NCBI GenBank assembly: GCA_036244855.1 | Contig: BQKZ01002174.1 | Coordinates: 14,415-78,414, forward strand | Source: Temnopleurus reevesii | Lineage: Eukaryota > Echinodermata > Echinoidea > Temnopleuroida > Temnopleuridae | Length of the DNA: 64,000 bases | Direction: 5' to 3' | Part shown: positions 12,067 to 24,347 of the stretch, piece after piece | Layout: each line of letters begins with the position of its first letter | Numbering within the stretch: position 1 is the first letter of the stretch | Position numbers and translations under genes: made by a program | The notes under the pieces: generated by a model | Databases searched by the model: none | What the model saw: the letters and a program-made list of their open reading frames with translations, nothing else | Told to the model about the DNA's origin: nothing

Positions 12067-12961
12067 AATCCACTCCTATTGGCCGATGGACATGATGGAC
12101 ACTAAAACATCCGACATTTTCTCAAGCGGATATTTTGAGAAGTGGCGATTTTGCAATGCCATCGCTCAATAAAACGGAGTTCGTTTTTTAATGTCCTATG
12201 ATCACCTGATGATTGCGCGTCCATCAGTCTCGTCAGCAGTGACCAGCTGAGTCGATTGAGCATTTGGTTTGGAATCAATCGACCCCTGTGTTGTGAAATT
12301 GAGCACCACAGCTGCCGCGTTAGATTTTTTTTGGATTAATCAGTGATCAGATGCAACACTTGTTCGACATTTCCTTCCATAATAAGAACGAAATACATTT
12401 CTTGTGCTTGCATAGATCGATTGCGAATGTATATAAGATTTGGAGTTGGAGTTTTTTAATCAGGTTCTCCTTGTTATACTCCTCGGTTCCTTCTTCCCGC
12501 AGTGAACTTTTGTCTTCATTCTTACCTCGGCTGTCGCCCACCTACAACTGTTTAAAATCTGAAGACTTCAGAATTTACTTTGAATTGTTCATTCCCCAGT
12601 AACTTAGAAGCCCGGAAGCAACACGATTCAAGACGACTCTTTGTTCGGAGGCAGATAACTGTGAACTATAGTCGTGTTGAATCGCGTTGCTTCCGGGCGT
12701 CTATGCGATTGGGTCTTTACCAACCTTTATTACTATCAGTATTGACTTACTAGTGGGTTTCGATATTGGAGGGCGGTGGCTTTTGGGCGGTAGAAAACAA
12801 GTGCGCATCTGCTTTGCGCAATTATAGATGCCCACATCAAGCAGATGCGCAATTTTAATCATTCTAAACACTCAATCTTTTCTTTCGCCCAAGAGCCACC
12901 GTCCATCGGTTTCGAAAACCCACTGCTGAAACGGACTACCGATTGGATTTTGCTTCTGTCN
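12067..12961. repeat. tandem segmental duplication, unit 1
   Basis: The order of landmarks is ATTGGCCGATGGACAT, ATGATTGCGCGTCCATCAG, GAGTCGATTGAGCATTTGG, TTAATCAGTGATCAGATG, a family A hairpin, then GTTTCGATATTGGAGGGCGG. Unit 2 (13033-14500) repeats the same order with small differences and an internal insertion. No credible coding sequence lies inside. Confidence 0.8.
12608..12716. mobile_element. foldback MITE, family A (short copy)
   Basis: Arms CCCGGAAGCAACACGATTCA and a matching GCGTTGCTTCCGGG flank a GGCAGATAACTGTGAACT loop. It lies inside duplication unit 1. Confidence 0.8.
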
Positions 12962-13031
12962 CCTGGGTGGGACTCGAACCTACGACCCTCTTGTTGAAAG
13001 GCGAGAATCATGACCACTACACCACGGCGCT
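12962..13031 (-). repeat. tRNA-like SINE-1 head
   Basis: The reverse strand matches the polymerase III promoter head of SINE-1, with TGGTGTAGTGG and GGTTCGAGTCC. The SINE body is missing. It lies exactly between the two duplication units. Confidence 0.8.
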
Positions 13032-13488
13032 TCCACTATTGGCCGATGGACATCAAAACATCCGACATTTCCTCTAGCGGATAATTTGAGAAATTGCAAT
13101 TTCGCAATGTCATCGCTCAATGAAACGGAGTCAGTTTTAGATCACCTGATCACCTGATGATTGCGCGTCCATCAGACCCGTTATCAGTGACCGGCTGAGT
13201 CGATTGAGCATTTGGTTTGGAATCAATCGACCCCTGTGCTGTGAAATGGAGCACTACAGTTGCCGCGTTAGAAGAAATATTTTGTAAAATATTGCGCCCA
13301 TATCTATACATCCTGAGATAAGCGAAAGAGAAAAAGTTAGAGATAAAGGGAGAGAGGGAGAAAAAGAATGTGTTTTCGAAATTGATGGACGGAGACTGTA
13401 GACGTTAGAAAACGAGTGCGGAGCTGATGTGTGCAGTAAATGTTCATATATATTGAGCGCATCAATTGAGACAACCTTAAATTTTCCT

Positions 13489-13663
13489 GGGTTGTGTTTA
13501 AGAAATATATGCGTTAATCTACGCATGACTCTACAAATAACAGGTGACCCTTTTCCTCACTCAATAAATGACACCTCTTGAGCTGAACCGCAACGCCGAA
13601 TCGGTCACCAGTCATTCGTAAAAACGTACGTAGATCTACGTACATCTTTATGAAACACAACCC
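13489..13663. mobile_element. foldback MITE, family C
   Basis: Ends GGGTTGTGTTT and AAACACAACCC enclose CTACGCATGACTCTAC and ACGTACGTAGATCTACGTAC. It is an insertion relative to duplication unit 1. Confidence 0.75.
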
Positions 13664-13851
13664 TGATGTCCCCCGAAGAAGGGAGAAGCAAGTACGGCAA
13701 AGTAAATATTTCTTCAATTCAAATGCCTTCATGATAAAGATATGCCTACAAAAGAAAGTAGATACAATTTTGATTAATCAGTGATCAGATGTGATACCTG
13801 TTCGACATTTCTCTTCACAGTAAGAACGAAATACAATTCTTGTGCTTGCAT

Positions 13852-14068
13852 AGGTAAGAATGAAGACAAAAATTCACTGCGGGAAGAAGGGACCAAGAAG
13901 TTGAACAAGGAGAACATGATAAATAAACTTCAGATATGCATTCGCAATCGATCTACAACAGTTGTAGATCGATTGCGAATGCATATCTGAAGTTTATTTA
14001 TCATGTTCTCCTTGTTCAACTTCTTGGTCCCTTCTTCCCGCAGTGAATTTTTGTCTTCATTCTTACCT
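13852..14068. repeat. near-perfect 108-bp inverted repeat with 1-nt spacer
   Basis: Positions 13852-13959 and 13961-14068 are reverse complements with essentially no mismatches by eye. The centre is ATCTACAAC-A-GTTGTAGAT. Only the right arm corresponds to sequence in duplication unit 1, so the left arm is an inverted copy of it. Confidence 0.9.
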
Positions 14069-14148
14069 CGGCAGTCGCTCACCTACAACTCTTTAAACTC
14101 TGAAGACTTCAAAATTTACTTTGAATTCTTCATGCCCCAGTAACTTAG

Positions 14149-14259
14149 AAACCCGGACGCAACACGATTTAAGATGACTCTTTGTTCGGAGGCAGATAAC
14201 TGTGAACTATAGTCGTGTTGAATTGCGTTGCTTCCGGGCGTCTATGCGACTGGGTCTTT
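14149..14259. mobile_element. foldback MITE, family A (short copy)
   Basis: The duplicate of the 12608 element inside unit 2, with arms CCCGGACGCAACACGATT and GCGTTGCTTCCGGG. Confidence 0.8.
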
Positions 14260-14564
14260 ACCGACCTTTATTACTATCAGCATTGACTTACTAGTGGGTT
14301 TCGATATTGTAGGGCGGTGGCTTTTGGGCGATAGAAAACGAATGCGCATCTGCTTTGCGCAAATAGATGCCCACATCATGCAGATGCGCAATTTTAATCA
14401 TTTTAAACACTCAATCTTTTCTTTCGCCCAAGAGCCACCGTCCATCGGTTTCGAAAACCCACTGCTGAAACGGACTACCGATTGGATTTTGCTTCTGTCA
14501 AGCAGGATATCCGCCGACATTTGAAATTCTCGCAGGAATTCAGAAAGGAATCTCGACCAGAGCA

Positions 14565-14728
14565 GTGTTTCACCAAATCGTTTTTAATGTACGACTTTAA
14601 TTGAAGAGAGACGGGAGTATGTTAACGCGTACAATACGCCCAAGATTATCGAACATTCAGCACAAGAACTGATGATACAAGTCGTGTGATGTCGTTATTA
14701 GAGTCTTTCGTAACTTGGTGAAACACAA
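14565..14728. mobile_element. foldback MITE, family C
   Basis: Termini GTGTTTCACCAAAT and AACTTGGTGAAACAC enclose a diverged core of about 135 nt. Confidence 0.7.
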
Positions 14729-14968
14729 CCTGGAACTATTGTCTCGATGAGACCTTTGCTCGAGTTAAAAGTTGCGATACGCAATTTGGCGTAACATGAG
14801 AGCCGAAAGTATTTTGTTTCTCTTTCAAATCTGCAGATATGTCACTTCGAAGGAATCAAAATCGTATGTAGTCCATTTTAATAACTCCATGGTATCCTAT
14901 TCATTCATTTAGTTCCACAACAAACAAAACTTATTACACAATATAACCTGCATTATAATAACAATATC

Positions 14969-14974
14969 TTTATT
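14969..14974 (-). terminator. candidate poly(A) signal of the 15606-16335 terminal exon
   Basis: On the minus strand this reads AATAAAGATATTG, about 630 nt after the stop codon. A very similar AATAAAGATGTTA lies at the equivalent place after the paralogous exon at 20774, which suggests common descent and function. Confidence 0.5.
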
Positions 14975-15605
14975 TCATCATCATAAGAGTAAACCAGACT
15001 CAATCTGTAATTGTCTCTCAAGTTCCCTTAAAAAATACAAGAAATATTGGAACAGATGGAAGTGGATCAGTCAAATCATCATTCGGCCCAAAAATAAAAC
15101 GAAATATAATATAATGTCCTGAAGATAGACGGCAACCTATATCCAGTTGGTTGGTCCTATCCTAATCGTTCTGGGCTCCCTAACAATCTTGAGAATGGTG
15201 GCGCTCCCTATTACCATCAACTGTAATGCACCATTCTGTTTTCACGATCTTGGAGAGTATACGCTCATTGCCACGAGTTCTGGGAGCGGTGTGGTTCCTC
15301 GATGTTCGTTGAGAACCTCGCGTCGACAGATAACGCAAGGATGCCAAAATAAAAAAGGGATTAAGCTTCAGTCTGTCTATAAAAGATAGTCCAGTCTGAG
15401 TTTACTTGGTAACATCTGGAAGCGGGGGATTTGAATCAAAGCTAACATTGAAAGTGTAATCAGTAAATGCACTGTAGGTTCGGGAGCGATACTGTGTGCG
15501 TTTCTCAATATTCATCAAGAAAGACGAAGATTCACACAAAAACCTAACAAAATAAAATTGGAATTGAGCTCGAGTGTAGCTAGAATTTATAAGTTCAGTC
15601 TCAGT

Positions 15606-16335
15606 TTATTTAGCCCTGTCTCGTAGCAGACGAGGTCTGTTGGGCATATTGGGACTAAATGGAGTGGTAGGAACGTTTGGTTGATTTGGTTGATTAGGAG
15701 CGTTGGGGGCCTGTGGGTTGTTCGGTTGGTTTGGCATGTTGGGCATATTTGGCTGGTTTGGGTTTCCACCCACTCCGGGCTGACCACCCATCCCCGGCTG
15801 TCCGCCCATCCCCGGTTGTCCGCCCATGCCGGGCTGTACACCCATGCCGGGCTCACCTCCAGCACCGGGCCCTTGTCCTGCGAGGAGGTTCTTTCCAGCG
15901 GCCACCTCACAAACGAAAGCCCGCGCTTCCGTAGCCGCGAGAAGGGCCCATTCCGGCGGCTGCTGTCCTTGAGGCGGTTGGAGCTTGATGATCGGGGCCG
16001 AGCCGGGGGGCCTTGCGAACGGATTAGCCGTGGTGACGGGCCATCCTTGAGCGGGCGCACCTGGTTGACCGATGACGAAGGCCTGGTAGCCCTTCGGGTA
16101 AGCCGGCGTTCCATCCTCCCAGAAGAAAGGATTCATGGTGTTCCAGCCGAGCCAGACGTCCCGTTCCATCTGGTTGTCCTGGGAGAAGCTTGCTACCAGA
16201 TTGTAAACCTCAAGATTTTCCTGAGCCGATCCGATAGAAACAAGTGATCCCATTATAGCCGGTCCATTTCCACACGGGGACACCATCTCACAGAACTCAA
16301 GAGCCACTCGCCAGGGCACCTGCATATTGAAGTAT
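15606..16335 (-). CDS. spicule matrix CTLD terminal exon 2d (short Gly-Met-Gln repeat, about 29 kDa type)
   Basis: This terminal exon encodes a secreted, calcite-associated spicule matrix protein of the SM50 family. Its acceptor (TCCAG, then ATACTTCAA) is phase 2 and completes the AG left by the signal exon at 37547-37653. The join gives CYRYFNM and a 278-residue protein. Visible elements in order are the Cys pair in EFCEMVSPC, SFSQDNQ, WLGWN (the WIGL-like core), [10 protein letters not shown], a Pro-rich loop, FVCEVA, a few QPGMGG units, an NQPN/PNQP stretch and a basic PRLLRDRAK end. No EPN, QPD or WND calcium/sugar motif is present. The size would suit an SM29-like protein, but I cannot assign the name. 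The TAA stop sits inside AAATAAACTG. It is the most distal of four such exons. No other signal exon is visible nearby, but the 455-nt gap at 18079 lies upstream. Confidence 0.9.
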
Positions 16336-17173
16336 CTGGAGACAGAAAATAACAGAGAGTCATATTATTTCTAATATTGTTCTAAAAGAAAGGACCGATC
16401 GGAATCTGGGTTTAGAGATCATGTACAATCATCGTCCATGAAATTGGAAATATATTCCCTGATTGCATACATTTGTACGGTGACAGTTTGCCTAGACTCC
16501 GTCTGAGTCATGTACAATTTGAACAAATTTTGACAATTCGACGATTTTTTTTAAACATTATGATGATTGGTTTTGACACCTGTTCAATCTTGTAGATTAA
16601 ATATCATGCAAAGAATAGCACAAATTACATTTGAATTATGTCCCCTGCATATTTTTTCAACATAGGGGGAGAGCTTTAGATTTACTTTAAACTGGGTATT
16701 CATAAGCCATCATGGCAATGAGAATTAACCGCTAAATATAGCCGTATAAATTATCTTTGCAATCACAATTATCCGAATGGCCAACAAAGAGTTGCATTAT
16801 CATATCTCATCTTTTTAATGTTTTACTAGATTAATACATTAGTGTATTTTAGAGAATTAGAGTAAGCAATTCACGTATATATTGAAAGGTTTTCATGGTC
16901 TATTTTTGTATTGAATAAGAACTGGTGCAATTTTACTTCATTATTTTTTAATTTTTTTTTAATTTTTTTATTTTTAATTTTTTTTTTTTTAATTTTTAAA
17001 TTTGTTCTTCTTTATTTTTTTCATTTTATGTTTGATTTATCATGACTTTTTATGTTACCTTAGCTGCATATAGACCTATAATTGATAAGTAAAGTTTCAA
17101 ATATTCTTCCTAAATACCACTCCGTCCCCCCCAAAAAAGGTTATTACGGAGCTTAAGCAAAGAAGACGGAAAG
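16336..17173 (-). other. non-coding, intron/intergenic
   Basis: AT-rich sequence with poly-T runs near 16950-17000. No exon or signal peptide is seen. Confidence 0.5.
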
Positions 17174-17279
17174 GCCGATCAGGACGTTATTTCTCAAGCG
17201 CGGGGAAATCTAGCGGGTGTTCTCAACCTTAGCGGCCCGCTAAATTTTCCCGCGCTTGAGAAATAACGTCCTGATCGGC
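17174..17279. repeat. inverted repeat, arms about 44 bp
   Basis: Arms beginning GCCGATCAGGACGTTATTTC and the complementary right arm differ at about two positions over roughly 44 nt. The loop is TGTTCTCAACCTTAGCGG. GC-rich for this region; a single copy in the window. Confidence 0.8.
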
Positions 17280-18038
17280 ACTTTTGTATTCTCTGCCTAA
17301 GCTTCGTGTTTACTTCTACTACAGAGACACTTACCGTTCAACCATAGTTACACAAATTGCTCTACGAATTAGATATACGAAATTACGAAGGTGCAACTTG
17401 TCCATTTGTCACAAAGTGTATATTATCATCACTATAAATTTTCTTATAATAAAATTTATGAGCAATCTCCTTCTTTTTATCTGTCCCTAAATAAAGGTGA
17501 ACACCCCAGCAATTATTGTGCTCTCAGTGAAAGAAAAAAATCTGATGAAGAAACTTTGCAAAATTAGCAAGATCTGACGGTCCATACAGAACTTTGGGAT
17601 TTTTCAGAATTTCCATGATTTCCTCTAATGGGAAATTTGTGTTGCACTGCCGTAGCTGATAACCACCCATTTACTTTGTGTTAACAATTGTTGAAAATGG
17701 ATTGAATGGACCATTTAGAATATTAATGATTTAATATGAATATTCAACAACTTAAATGCAAAATTGGTATAGGTAATCGAAACACCAACATATTGAGTTT
17801 TCTTTGAAAAGGTAAACATGTGGAATTCGGTATACATATTGAATGGAGAGCTGTTAAAGTCGCCGACCTACCAGCCTACTGTATTTCTATAAGGGGTATG
17901 GATCATGATTTTATGAAAATTCATTTTCTTCTTAATTGGTAATGCGGTTTTGTCAAAATTTTGACAATTTGCTCATTTCATTTTCCATCATTTACTGACA
18001 GCACATTTCTAGATTTGAGCTTCCCTCTTAATTTCACA

Positions 18039-18042
<4 letters not shown>

Positions 18043-18074
<32 letters not shown>
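18043..18074. repeat. (CT)n microsatellite at assembly gap edge
   Basis: A pure CT run immediately before the N tract, and probably the cause of the gap. Confidence 0.9.
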
Positions 18075-18075
<1 letters not shown>

Positions 18076-18078
18076 AGC

Positions 18079-18533
18079 NNNNNNNNNNNNNNNNNNNNNN
18101 NNNNNNNNNNNNNNNNNNNNNNNNNNNNNNNNNNNNNNNNNNNNNNNNNNNNNNNNNNNNNNNNNNNNNNNNNNNNNNNNNNNNNNNNNNNNNNNNNNNN
18201 NNNNNNNNNNNNNNNNNNNNNNNNNNNNNNNNNNNNNNNNNNNNNNNNNNNNNNNNNNNNNNNNNNNNNNNNNNNNNNNNNNNNNNNNNNNNNNNNNNNN
18301 NNNNNNNNNNNNNNNNNNNNNNNNNNNNNNNNNNNNNNNNNNNNNNNNNNNNNNNNNNNNNNNNNNNNNNNNNNNNNNNNNNNNNNNNNNNNNNNNNNNN
18401 NNNNNNNNNNNNNNNNNNNNNNNNNNNNNNNNNNNNNNNNNNNNNNNNNNNNNNNNNNNNNNNNNNNNNNNNNNNNNNNNNNNNNNNNNNNNNNNNNNNN
18501 NNNNNNNNNNNNNNNNNNNNNNNNNNNNNNNNN
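18079..18533. other. assembly gap (455 N)
   Basis: Unknown sequence. It lies on the upstream side of terminal exon 2d, so a private first exon for that unit cannot be excluded. Confidence 0.99.
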
Positions 18534-18539
18534 TATTCA

Positions 18540-18740
18540 AAAAAGAAAGAAAGCACTCCATAAAATGTATGTTTTACTTTGTATGTTAACTGCTTTGTAC
18601 AATATTTGTCAATGTTATGTTCATTATATTTTTGTTATACAGAGTTTTATTCAACTTTTTTTTTGTTGCAAATGTTCATTATACTTTGTATTATTTCTGA
18701 TGAAGTGAAAATAAATGAATTGAATTGAATTGAATTGAAC
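18540..18740 (+). mobile_element. LINE 3' end relic
   Basis: A non-coding tail ends in GAAGTGAAAATAAATGAATTG and (AATTG)n, the type of end left by non-LTR retrotransposons. A SINE follows directly. Confidence 0.4.
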
Positions 18741-18754
18741 ACTAGGGTTGTGGA

Positions 18755-19050
18755 GGCGCCGTGGTGTAGTGGTCATGACTCTCGCCTTTCAACCAGAGGG
18801 TCGTAGGTTCGAGTCCCATCCATGGCGGTAATTTCCTTCAGCAAGAAATCCATCCACATTGTGCTGCACTCAACCCAGGTGAGGTGAATGGGTAACTGGT
18901 AGGAATATTTATTCCTTGAAACGCCAAGTGCGCTAATGAAGTGGCTGCCGGACTAAAGCCAGTGTAATAATGCTGAAATTGTAGAGCGCTTAGGGAATTC
19001 TTAATAAAGAGTTGATGACCGCTATATAAAAGCCGTTCATTATTATTATT
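18755..19050 (+). repeat. tRNA-derived SINE-1, full length
   Basis: The head GGCGCCGTGGTGTAGTGG contains box A, followed by box B GGTTCGAGTCC. The body TTTCCTTCAGCAAGAAAT through CTATATAAAAGCCGTTCA ends in a short ATT tail. The head resembles a tRNA, but the locus is a retroposon, not a tRNA gene. Confidence 0.95.
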
Positions 19051-19051
19051 A

Positions 19052-19222
19052 GGGTTGTGTTTCATTAAGCTGTACGTAGATCTACGCATGATTCTACGAT
19101 CAACTGGTGACCTTTTCTTACACTCAATAATAACCACCGGCGCCAAATCGTACCGAGTAAAGGGTACCAGTCGTCAGTAGAGTCGTGTGTACAATCAAGC
19201 ACATCTTTATGAAGTTCAACCC
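19052..19222. mobile_element. foldback MITE, family C
   Basis: Ends GGGTTGTGTTTCATTAAGC and CTTTATGAAGTTCAACCC, with AAGCTGTACGTAGATCTACG and GATCAACTGGTGACC inside. It is inserted next to the SINE ATT tail. Confidence 0.8.
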
Positions 19223-20773
19223 AGGTATTTTCCTTGCTCCAATTTGTTTGTGAATCGGTTGTCACCTGATTCGCTGCAAGTGTAATCTATTTTCTTATAA
19301 GTGAATTGAGGCAGAATTATCCTTTTTCTACTCCCTAACGATGGACTTTTCAAAAGTTCAGAATCTTCAAGGATGTATCACCATATGGTTTCTTTTAGTT
19401 TACTACGTCATTGCAATACATTTCCATTATCTAAAGAAAGAAAGCTTATAATTTCCATTGTATTTTTGATAACATATCTAATGAAATAAAATTAATGCTG
19501 CGATCATTTATTACATTGAGTATGTTCCATATTCGCAATGCTTACTTTGGCGATTCATCCGTTTATGAATGTGCTAAAACCGCGCATTTAATTTCCGTAT
19601 TCTGATATTGAAGACGTCTTTTTCAAGACAAATTAACCTGGCAGTCATAACACCGATGATTTTACAAAAAAAAAAAAATAATGAGAAAAAAAAATACCCT
19701 CTGGTCCTTGAACTATAATTCCTAATTGCAGTTTTGGCGACTTATTTTTTATCAATGCAAGAAAAGCCGCTGAATCTGTTTCCAATCCGAATATTGCAGG
19801 TAATATCTATTTAGCAGATTTTGGTAAAGTTCTACCCCTTTCTTTGTTTATGTTACATAAAATGGTGTATGGTTGACTTCTAGAGCATTCGGATCTTAAT
19901 CTTGCACTCATAAAAACGTGTTCAAAATGGCACCGTTTTTGCCTTTTACAACCCTCTACAATCTTTTTTAAAATGCTCATGAATCATAAATGGTTAACAT
20001 AAGGTTAACCATGAGGTTAGGGAGGTATAAAAGATAACTCGTGCATAACAAATAAACAATCCATTGGGGAGCTATTTTTATAATTATGTACGAGATTCAA
20101 TTTTTGAATACCCAATGTGCTGAATTATGCCATTGACTACCGGAACCTTTATTTCGAAAATTTCGTTACAAACAAAAAACCTCATATACATTACATTATG
20201 TCAATGAGTTAACAGGTACAAATGAACATTGGATTATTTAATCTGATTGCCCTCTTCATTAAAATTAGGGAGGACGTTCTGAATGACATGAGAACGAGTA
20301 AATTTCAATAAAATTTTAGTTTATTGAATTCAAAATATTTGAATATGAGAATTATCACTTTGTTTTACCGACTTTCCCAATGATGTATTATGTATTTGTC
20401 ATATTTGTAATTTGAGATACTAGTGAAAAATAAAGGCTTAATTAGGATTAATAAGATTTAATGTAAAAAACAATTAAAACAAATAAAGGTAATAATTATG
20501 ATGACTTTACCATATAAAAGAATAGGTAATTAAAAAAAAAGAAATATATCCAAATGCCCGGTAAAAAGCACGCCCATCAGCATAAAAAAGTGCAATTTTT
20601 AAGAATTTAATTTTGGAATTAAAAAGTAATCACTTAAATGCGCATTTTTTCAATTGGCTCGTCAGACAAAATGAAAAAGGATGGAAACAAGTTTGTTAAT
20701 CGAATGAAGAAGCAGGAGGGAGAACAAAAAGAAGTCAACATTTGCAGTATAATGAATTTCATATATTAACATC
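19223..20773. other. no gene seen
   Basis: AT-rich sequence with poly-A and poly-T runs. No splice-flanked coding segment was found on either strand. Confidence 0.5.
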
Positions 20774-20779
20774 TTTATT
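20774..20779 (-). terminator. candidate poly(A) signal of the 21167-21854 terminal exon
   Basis: The minus strand reads GATGAATAAAGATG about 390 nt after the stop. It resembles the signal at 14969. Confidence 0.5.
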
Positions 20780-21166
20780 CATCAATCTTAAAAACAATGT
20801 ATATCAATATTTTCCTTTTCCTTATTTCTTGAATTTCGTGTCAAAATGGAAGTTCTTGATAGAATTTTTTTTTACAAAGACTTGTGGAATAGAAAAAGAA
20901 ACCCACAAATTTTAATTTAAGGAAGGTTACAAAGAAATTACACCGTAGACTGGCTCTTAGCATCCTGTGCTATTTTTAAATCCGGTGTAAAACGTATATT
21001 GAAAAATGTTATCGTGATGAATTAATTCATTAATTAACTCGCAGAGATGGTAATCTGTCACGTTACTTCCAGTCTGGTTACCAAATAACGATGCTGAATT
21101 TGAAAAAGTGTCCTTGCATCAAAGTCTATCTAAAGATTGAAATTCTACTGTTCATCATAAGACAGT

Positions 21167-21854
21167 TTATTTCGCCATATCTTGAAGCATACGAGGTCGG
21201 TTGAGTCTCGGGTTAGGGCTGTTAGGACCGGCAGGCGCGTTTGGATTGACTGGAGCATTTGGATTGACCGGTGTGCTAGGAGTTGTCGGCGCATCCGTCG
21301 GGGTTCCACCGACACCTGGCTGGCCACCACCCATGCCTGGTTGTCCGCCCATACCGGGCTGACCGCCCATACCTGGTTGCCCGCCCATACCGGGGTTGGT
21401 TACGGTCACCCCAGCGGCAACCTCACACACGAAAGCACGCAAATCCGTCACGGCATGCAGATCCCACTCTGGTCCTGGTGGTCCGGAAGGTGCCTGACGC
21501 TTCATCACCGGCGCTGATCCTGGAGGACGCGCGAAAGGTTGACCCCTTGAAACCGGCCATCCGCTAGCTGCGGGCATACCTGGTGACATAGACCCAAACG
21601 CCTGGAATCCGTTGGGGTAAGCTGGCGTACCGTCTTCCCAGAAGAAGGGGTTGATAGTGTTCCAGCCGAGCCAGACGTCGTTCTCCATCTGGTTATCCTG
21701 GGAGAAGCTGGACACGAGTTTGTAAACCTCGGCGTTTTCCTGAGCTGATCCGACAGAGGCCAAGGCGCCCATTCTCGCGGGTCCATTCCCACAGGGTGTG
21801 ACCATCTCACAGAACTCAGCTGCCATCCGCCATGGGACCCTCATGTTGAAGTAT
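21167..21854 (-). CDS. spicule matrix CTLD terminal exon 2c (about 27 kDa type)
   Basis: This is a second SM50-family terminal exon. The acceptor TTTAG before ATACTTCAAC is phase 2; joined to the 37547-37653 exon it gives a 264-residue protein. Residues after the join are [16 protein letters not shown], then [24 protein letters not shown] near 97-101, [12 protein letters not shown], a Pro-rich loop and FVCEV at 177-181. About four GMGGQP units and an NPNAP tail follow, ending PRMLQDMAK. The two central CTLD cysteines (C2 and C3) and the calcium-binding motifs are absent, as in the other three exons. Size and repeats would fit a PM27-like protein; this is inference. The stop is within AAATAAACTG. 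No separate signal exon is visible between this exon and 25.7 kb. Confidence 0.9.
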
Positions 21855-24347
21855 CTAAACAGAGGAAATAACGAAAAGGAATATCAATTATGGCAATGGT
21901 AGAAAAATGAAAAAAAAAATGACATCGTACTCCTATTTAGAGTGTACTTTTGCTTATTTGAGAATAATTTTCCTAAACAAATCTTGAGGACTATAACTCA
22001 GCTTTAGTACCACAATTTAGTATGGCCTTTGTAAACACTTAGTCTATCTTAAGTTAACAATATTATATTTTTTCTATTGAAATATAAAAGAAATATGATA
22101 TAAAATGACGTCATAACCGCTATCAATTAAACGAAAAAATGGTAACCATAGAGCCCAGTCATAAAATGATGTTTTCAAAATTGACTAGTAAGTGATAAGC
22201 TGTGAGCAAACTGATATTTTAGTTAAACCTAACTATACTTAAGTTTATTTACTAATTAAAGTAAGTTCACTATTTACTAACTTAAGCTAGTTAGTAGTGA
22301 CTACTAGTAATCCACTAGTTGGCTACCAGCTGGCTACCCGTCTAGTTATTTTAACTAGATCGTTTTAAGAGTGTGTGCTTCTCGGCTGGCTAAATATTAT
22401 GACCCATGACATGAAACTCTAGATACTATACTAGACTCTAAAACTATCAAGCTTCTTCTCATCTAATTCTTCAAATGCACGCACTGACGCCTTGTCGTCT
22501 CCTTTGCTGTCCCTGCAAAAGTTGGTGTTCATTGCGGAAAACAAAGTCTTATTTTCGGGTCAATATTTGGTTCCATGTTTTGGAATCTCTATTTCCACAG
22601 TACTCGGTTTCATTGCAGGTATCGAACTCCACGCCATTTATTCGACGGGGCAGACAATTGTTGAATGGCATTTCCTTCGATAGCCATGTGGCATGATTCG
22701 CCGAATTTCCTGGATCTTGGATTGGTTCTTGTGGGCGATGCTATCGTTGTTGTCAAACATTATATAGCACACATATTTTATTCCCATACCTAAAAGCAGC
22801 AACAATCGTAGGGAAAGAACGAATTGTACACCCACGCGTACAAACACACACATTAACACACAAAAACTCGCGCCCACACATATACACCCTCTCTATGACA
22901 CACACCCACACCCAAAAGCCCATACACACACCCACACGCACAGATACATCTGACAATATATACTCATATGCAAGTCAAAGCACATGTACAAAATCACCTA
23001 CATAAATGCACACACACTCACACACATTATCATTACTTGTATCATTAGTAACAAACATAACAGACACACCCTGTAGGAACACATACGTACTCACACACGC
23101 GCACACACGAATTGATGCACTTGCAGTTACGCACATTCAGACACAAACAATTGTACATTTCCTAATTTTTCAAATTTCAGCTCATTTCTTGCAGATTGAT
23201 TTGTGATGGTTTCTAAAATATTTCTGGTCCAGGCCTTTTCAAACTGGAACATATACACACAATTGATAGAAGATGTCTTTCCCTTTTTGGAAATGTTCGA
23301 CAAGTAGAAAATAAGCTGTCGAATCGAGTAATCGGAAACGAACATTTGCAAGAAATTTCTCCAAACAATTTCACAAGAAAAATTAAAAATGTTACAATCG
23401 ATTTATTTTATAGGGTCGCTAAATGGAGAGAACTCGGAATTGTGTAGTTAGGCCTTATTGTATAAGTATTACCCCGAAGCTTCTAAAATAAAGTGATGTT
23501 TAGCTCAATATATGTTAGAAATATACAAAATCGTTTTTATAACATTTTGATTATTTAGTCTTCGATCAATTTTGTGTTTACATTTCGTACAATACGGGTC
23601 AGGCCGAAAAACATATTTAAATCAAACGATAATTTTGATTAAGGGGGAGAAGGCTTCTAAGACCAGGTGTTTTTATTAAAGCCAACAGGAGGATATTGAC
23701 TTAAAACAAACCCTTCCTCAATACGAACAAATGGAAATTTGATTATTTTCAAACAATAATCTTATTGGCAGGTAAATGCGGCTCGGAATTTTAAAAAGGA
23801 TCGTGAAATATCCAACTTATAAATTGAATACAGAAAAATAGTAAAAGGCGGTGATGCACCAACGTACACACACACACACACACATACACATACACACATA
23901 CACATATACATACACGGAAAACACGGAAATTAACGTATTTCGATTTTTCATAACACCTGATTTAATTGGTGGCCGCGACACTATTATCTAACCATTTCCA
24001 TCTAACACGAATAATAACTTCTAATAAGTTGTGTTTAAAATTGTTCAGTTTGGTCAACAAATTTTGTGGCATTCTTCAATGGACCAAGCCTCCTCGAATA
24101 AAAAGGAACTGGACTGGCCATTTTTCTTGAATAATGATGTCCAGTTATAGCCTGAATGCGTTACTGGGAAATGGGTTTTAATAAGCTCATATTGAGAGTG
24201 TTGCCAGAAAAATGCAATTAATGCAAATTAATTGTTATGCAAATTGCTTTGCGCATTTCAATTCGCGCAAGGTAGATTTTATTTGCGTCAAATCAACTTG
24301 CCATGGATTGCAACGTTCGAGCAACATCCCATACGTAATGTATGTAC
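21855..24347. other. no gene seen; CA-rich stretch
   Basis: Intron/intergenic DNA. It contains ACAC-rich sequence at roughly 22830-23110 and a (CA)n run at 23866-23905. The short open frames are by-products of these repeats. Confidence 0.55.

Larger units (their letters stand above)
13033..14500. repeat. tandem segmental duplication, unit 2
   Basis: This second copy of the 12067-12961 block is enlarged by about 490 nt between roughly 13275 and 13765, an insertion that includes a family C element. It also carries a palindrome at 13852-14068 that unit 1 lacks. Confidence 0.8.

Noticed and set aside
18755..18830. tRNA gene
   Set aside because: The polymerase III boxes are good, but the sequence continues into a SINE body that recurs several times with the same boundaries.
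22830..23110. CRISPR-like or regulatory repeat cluster
   Set aside because: It is a degenerate CA microsatellite without spacers; the genome is animal.
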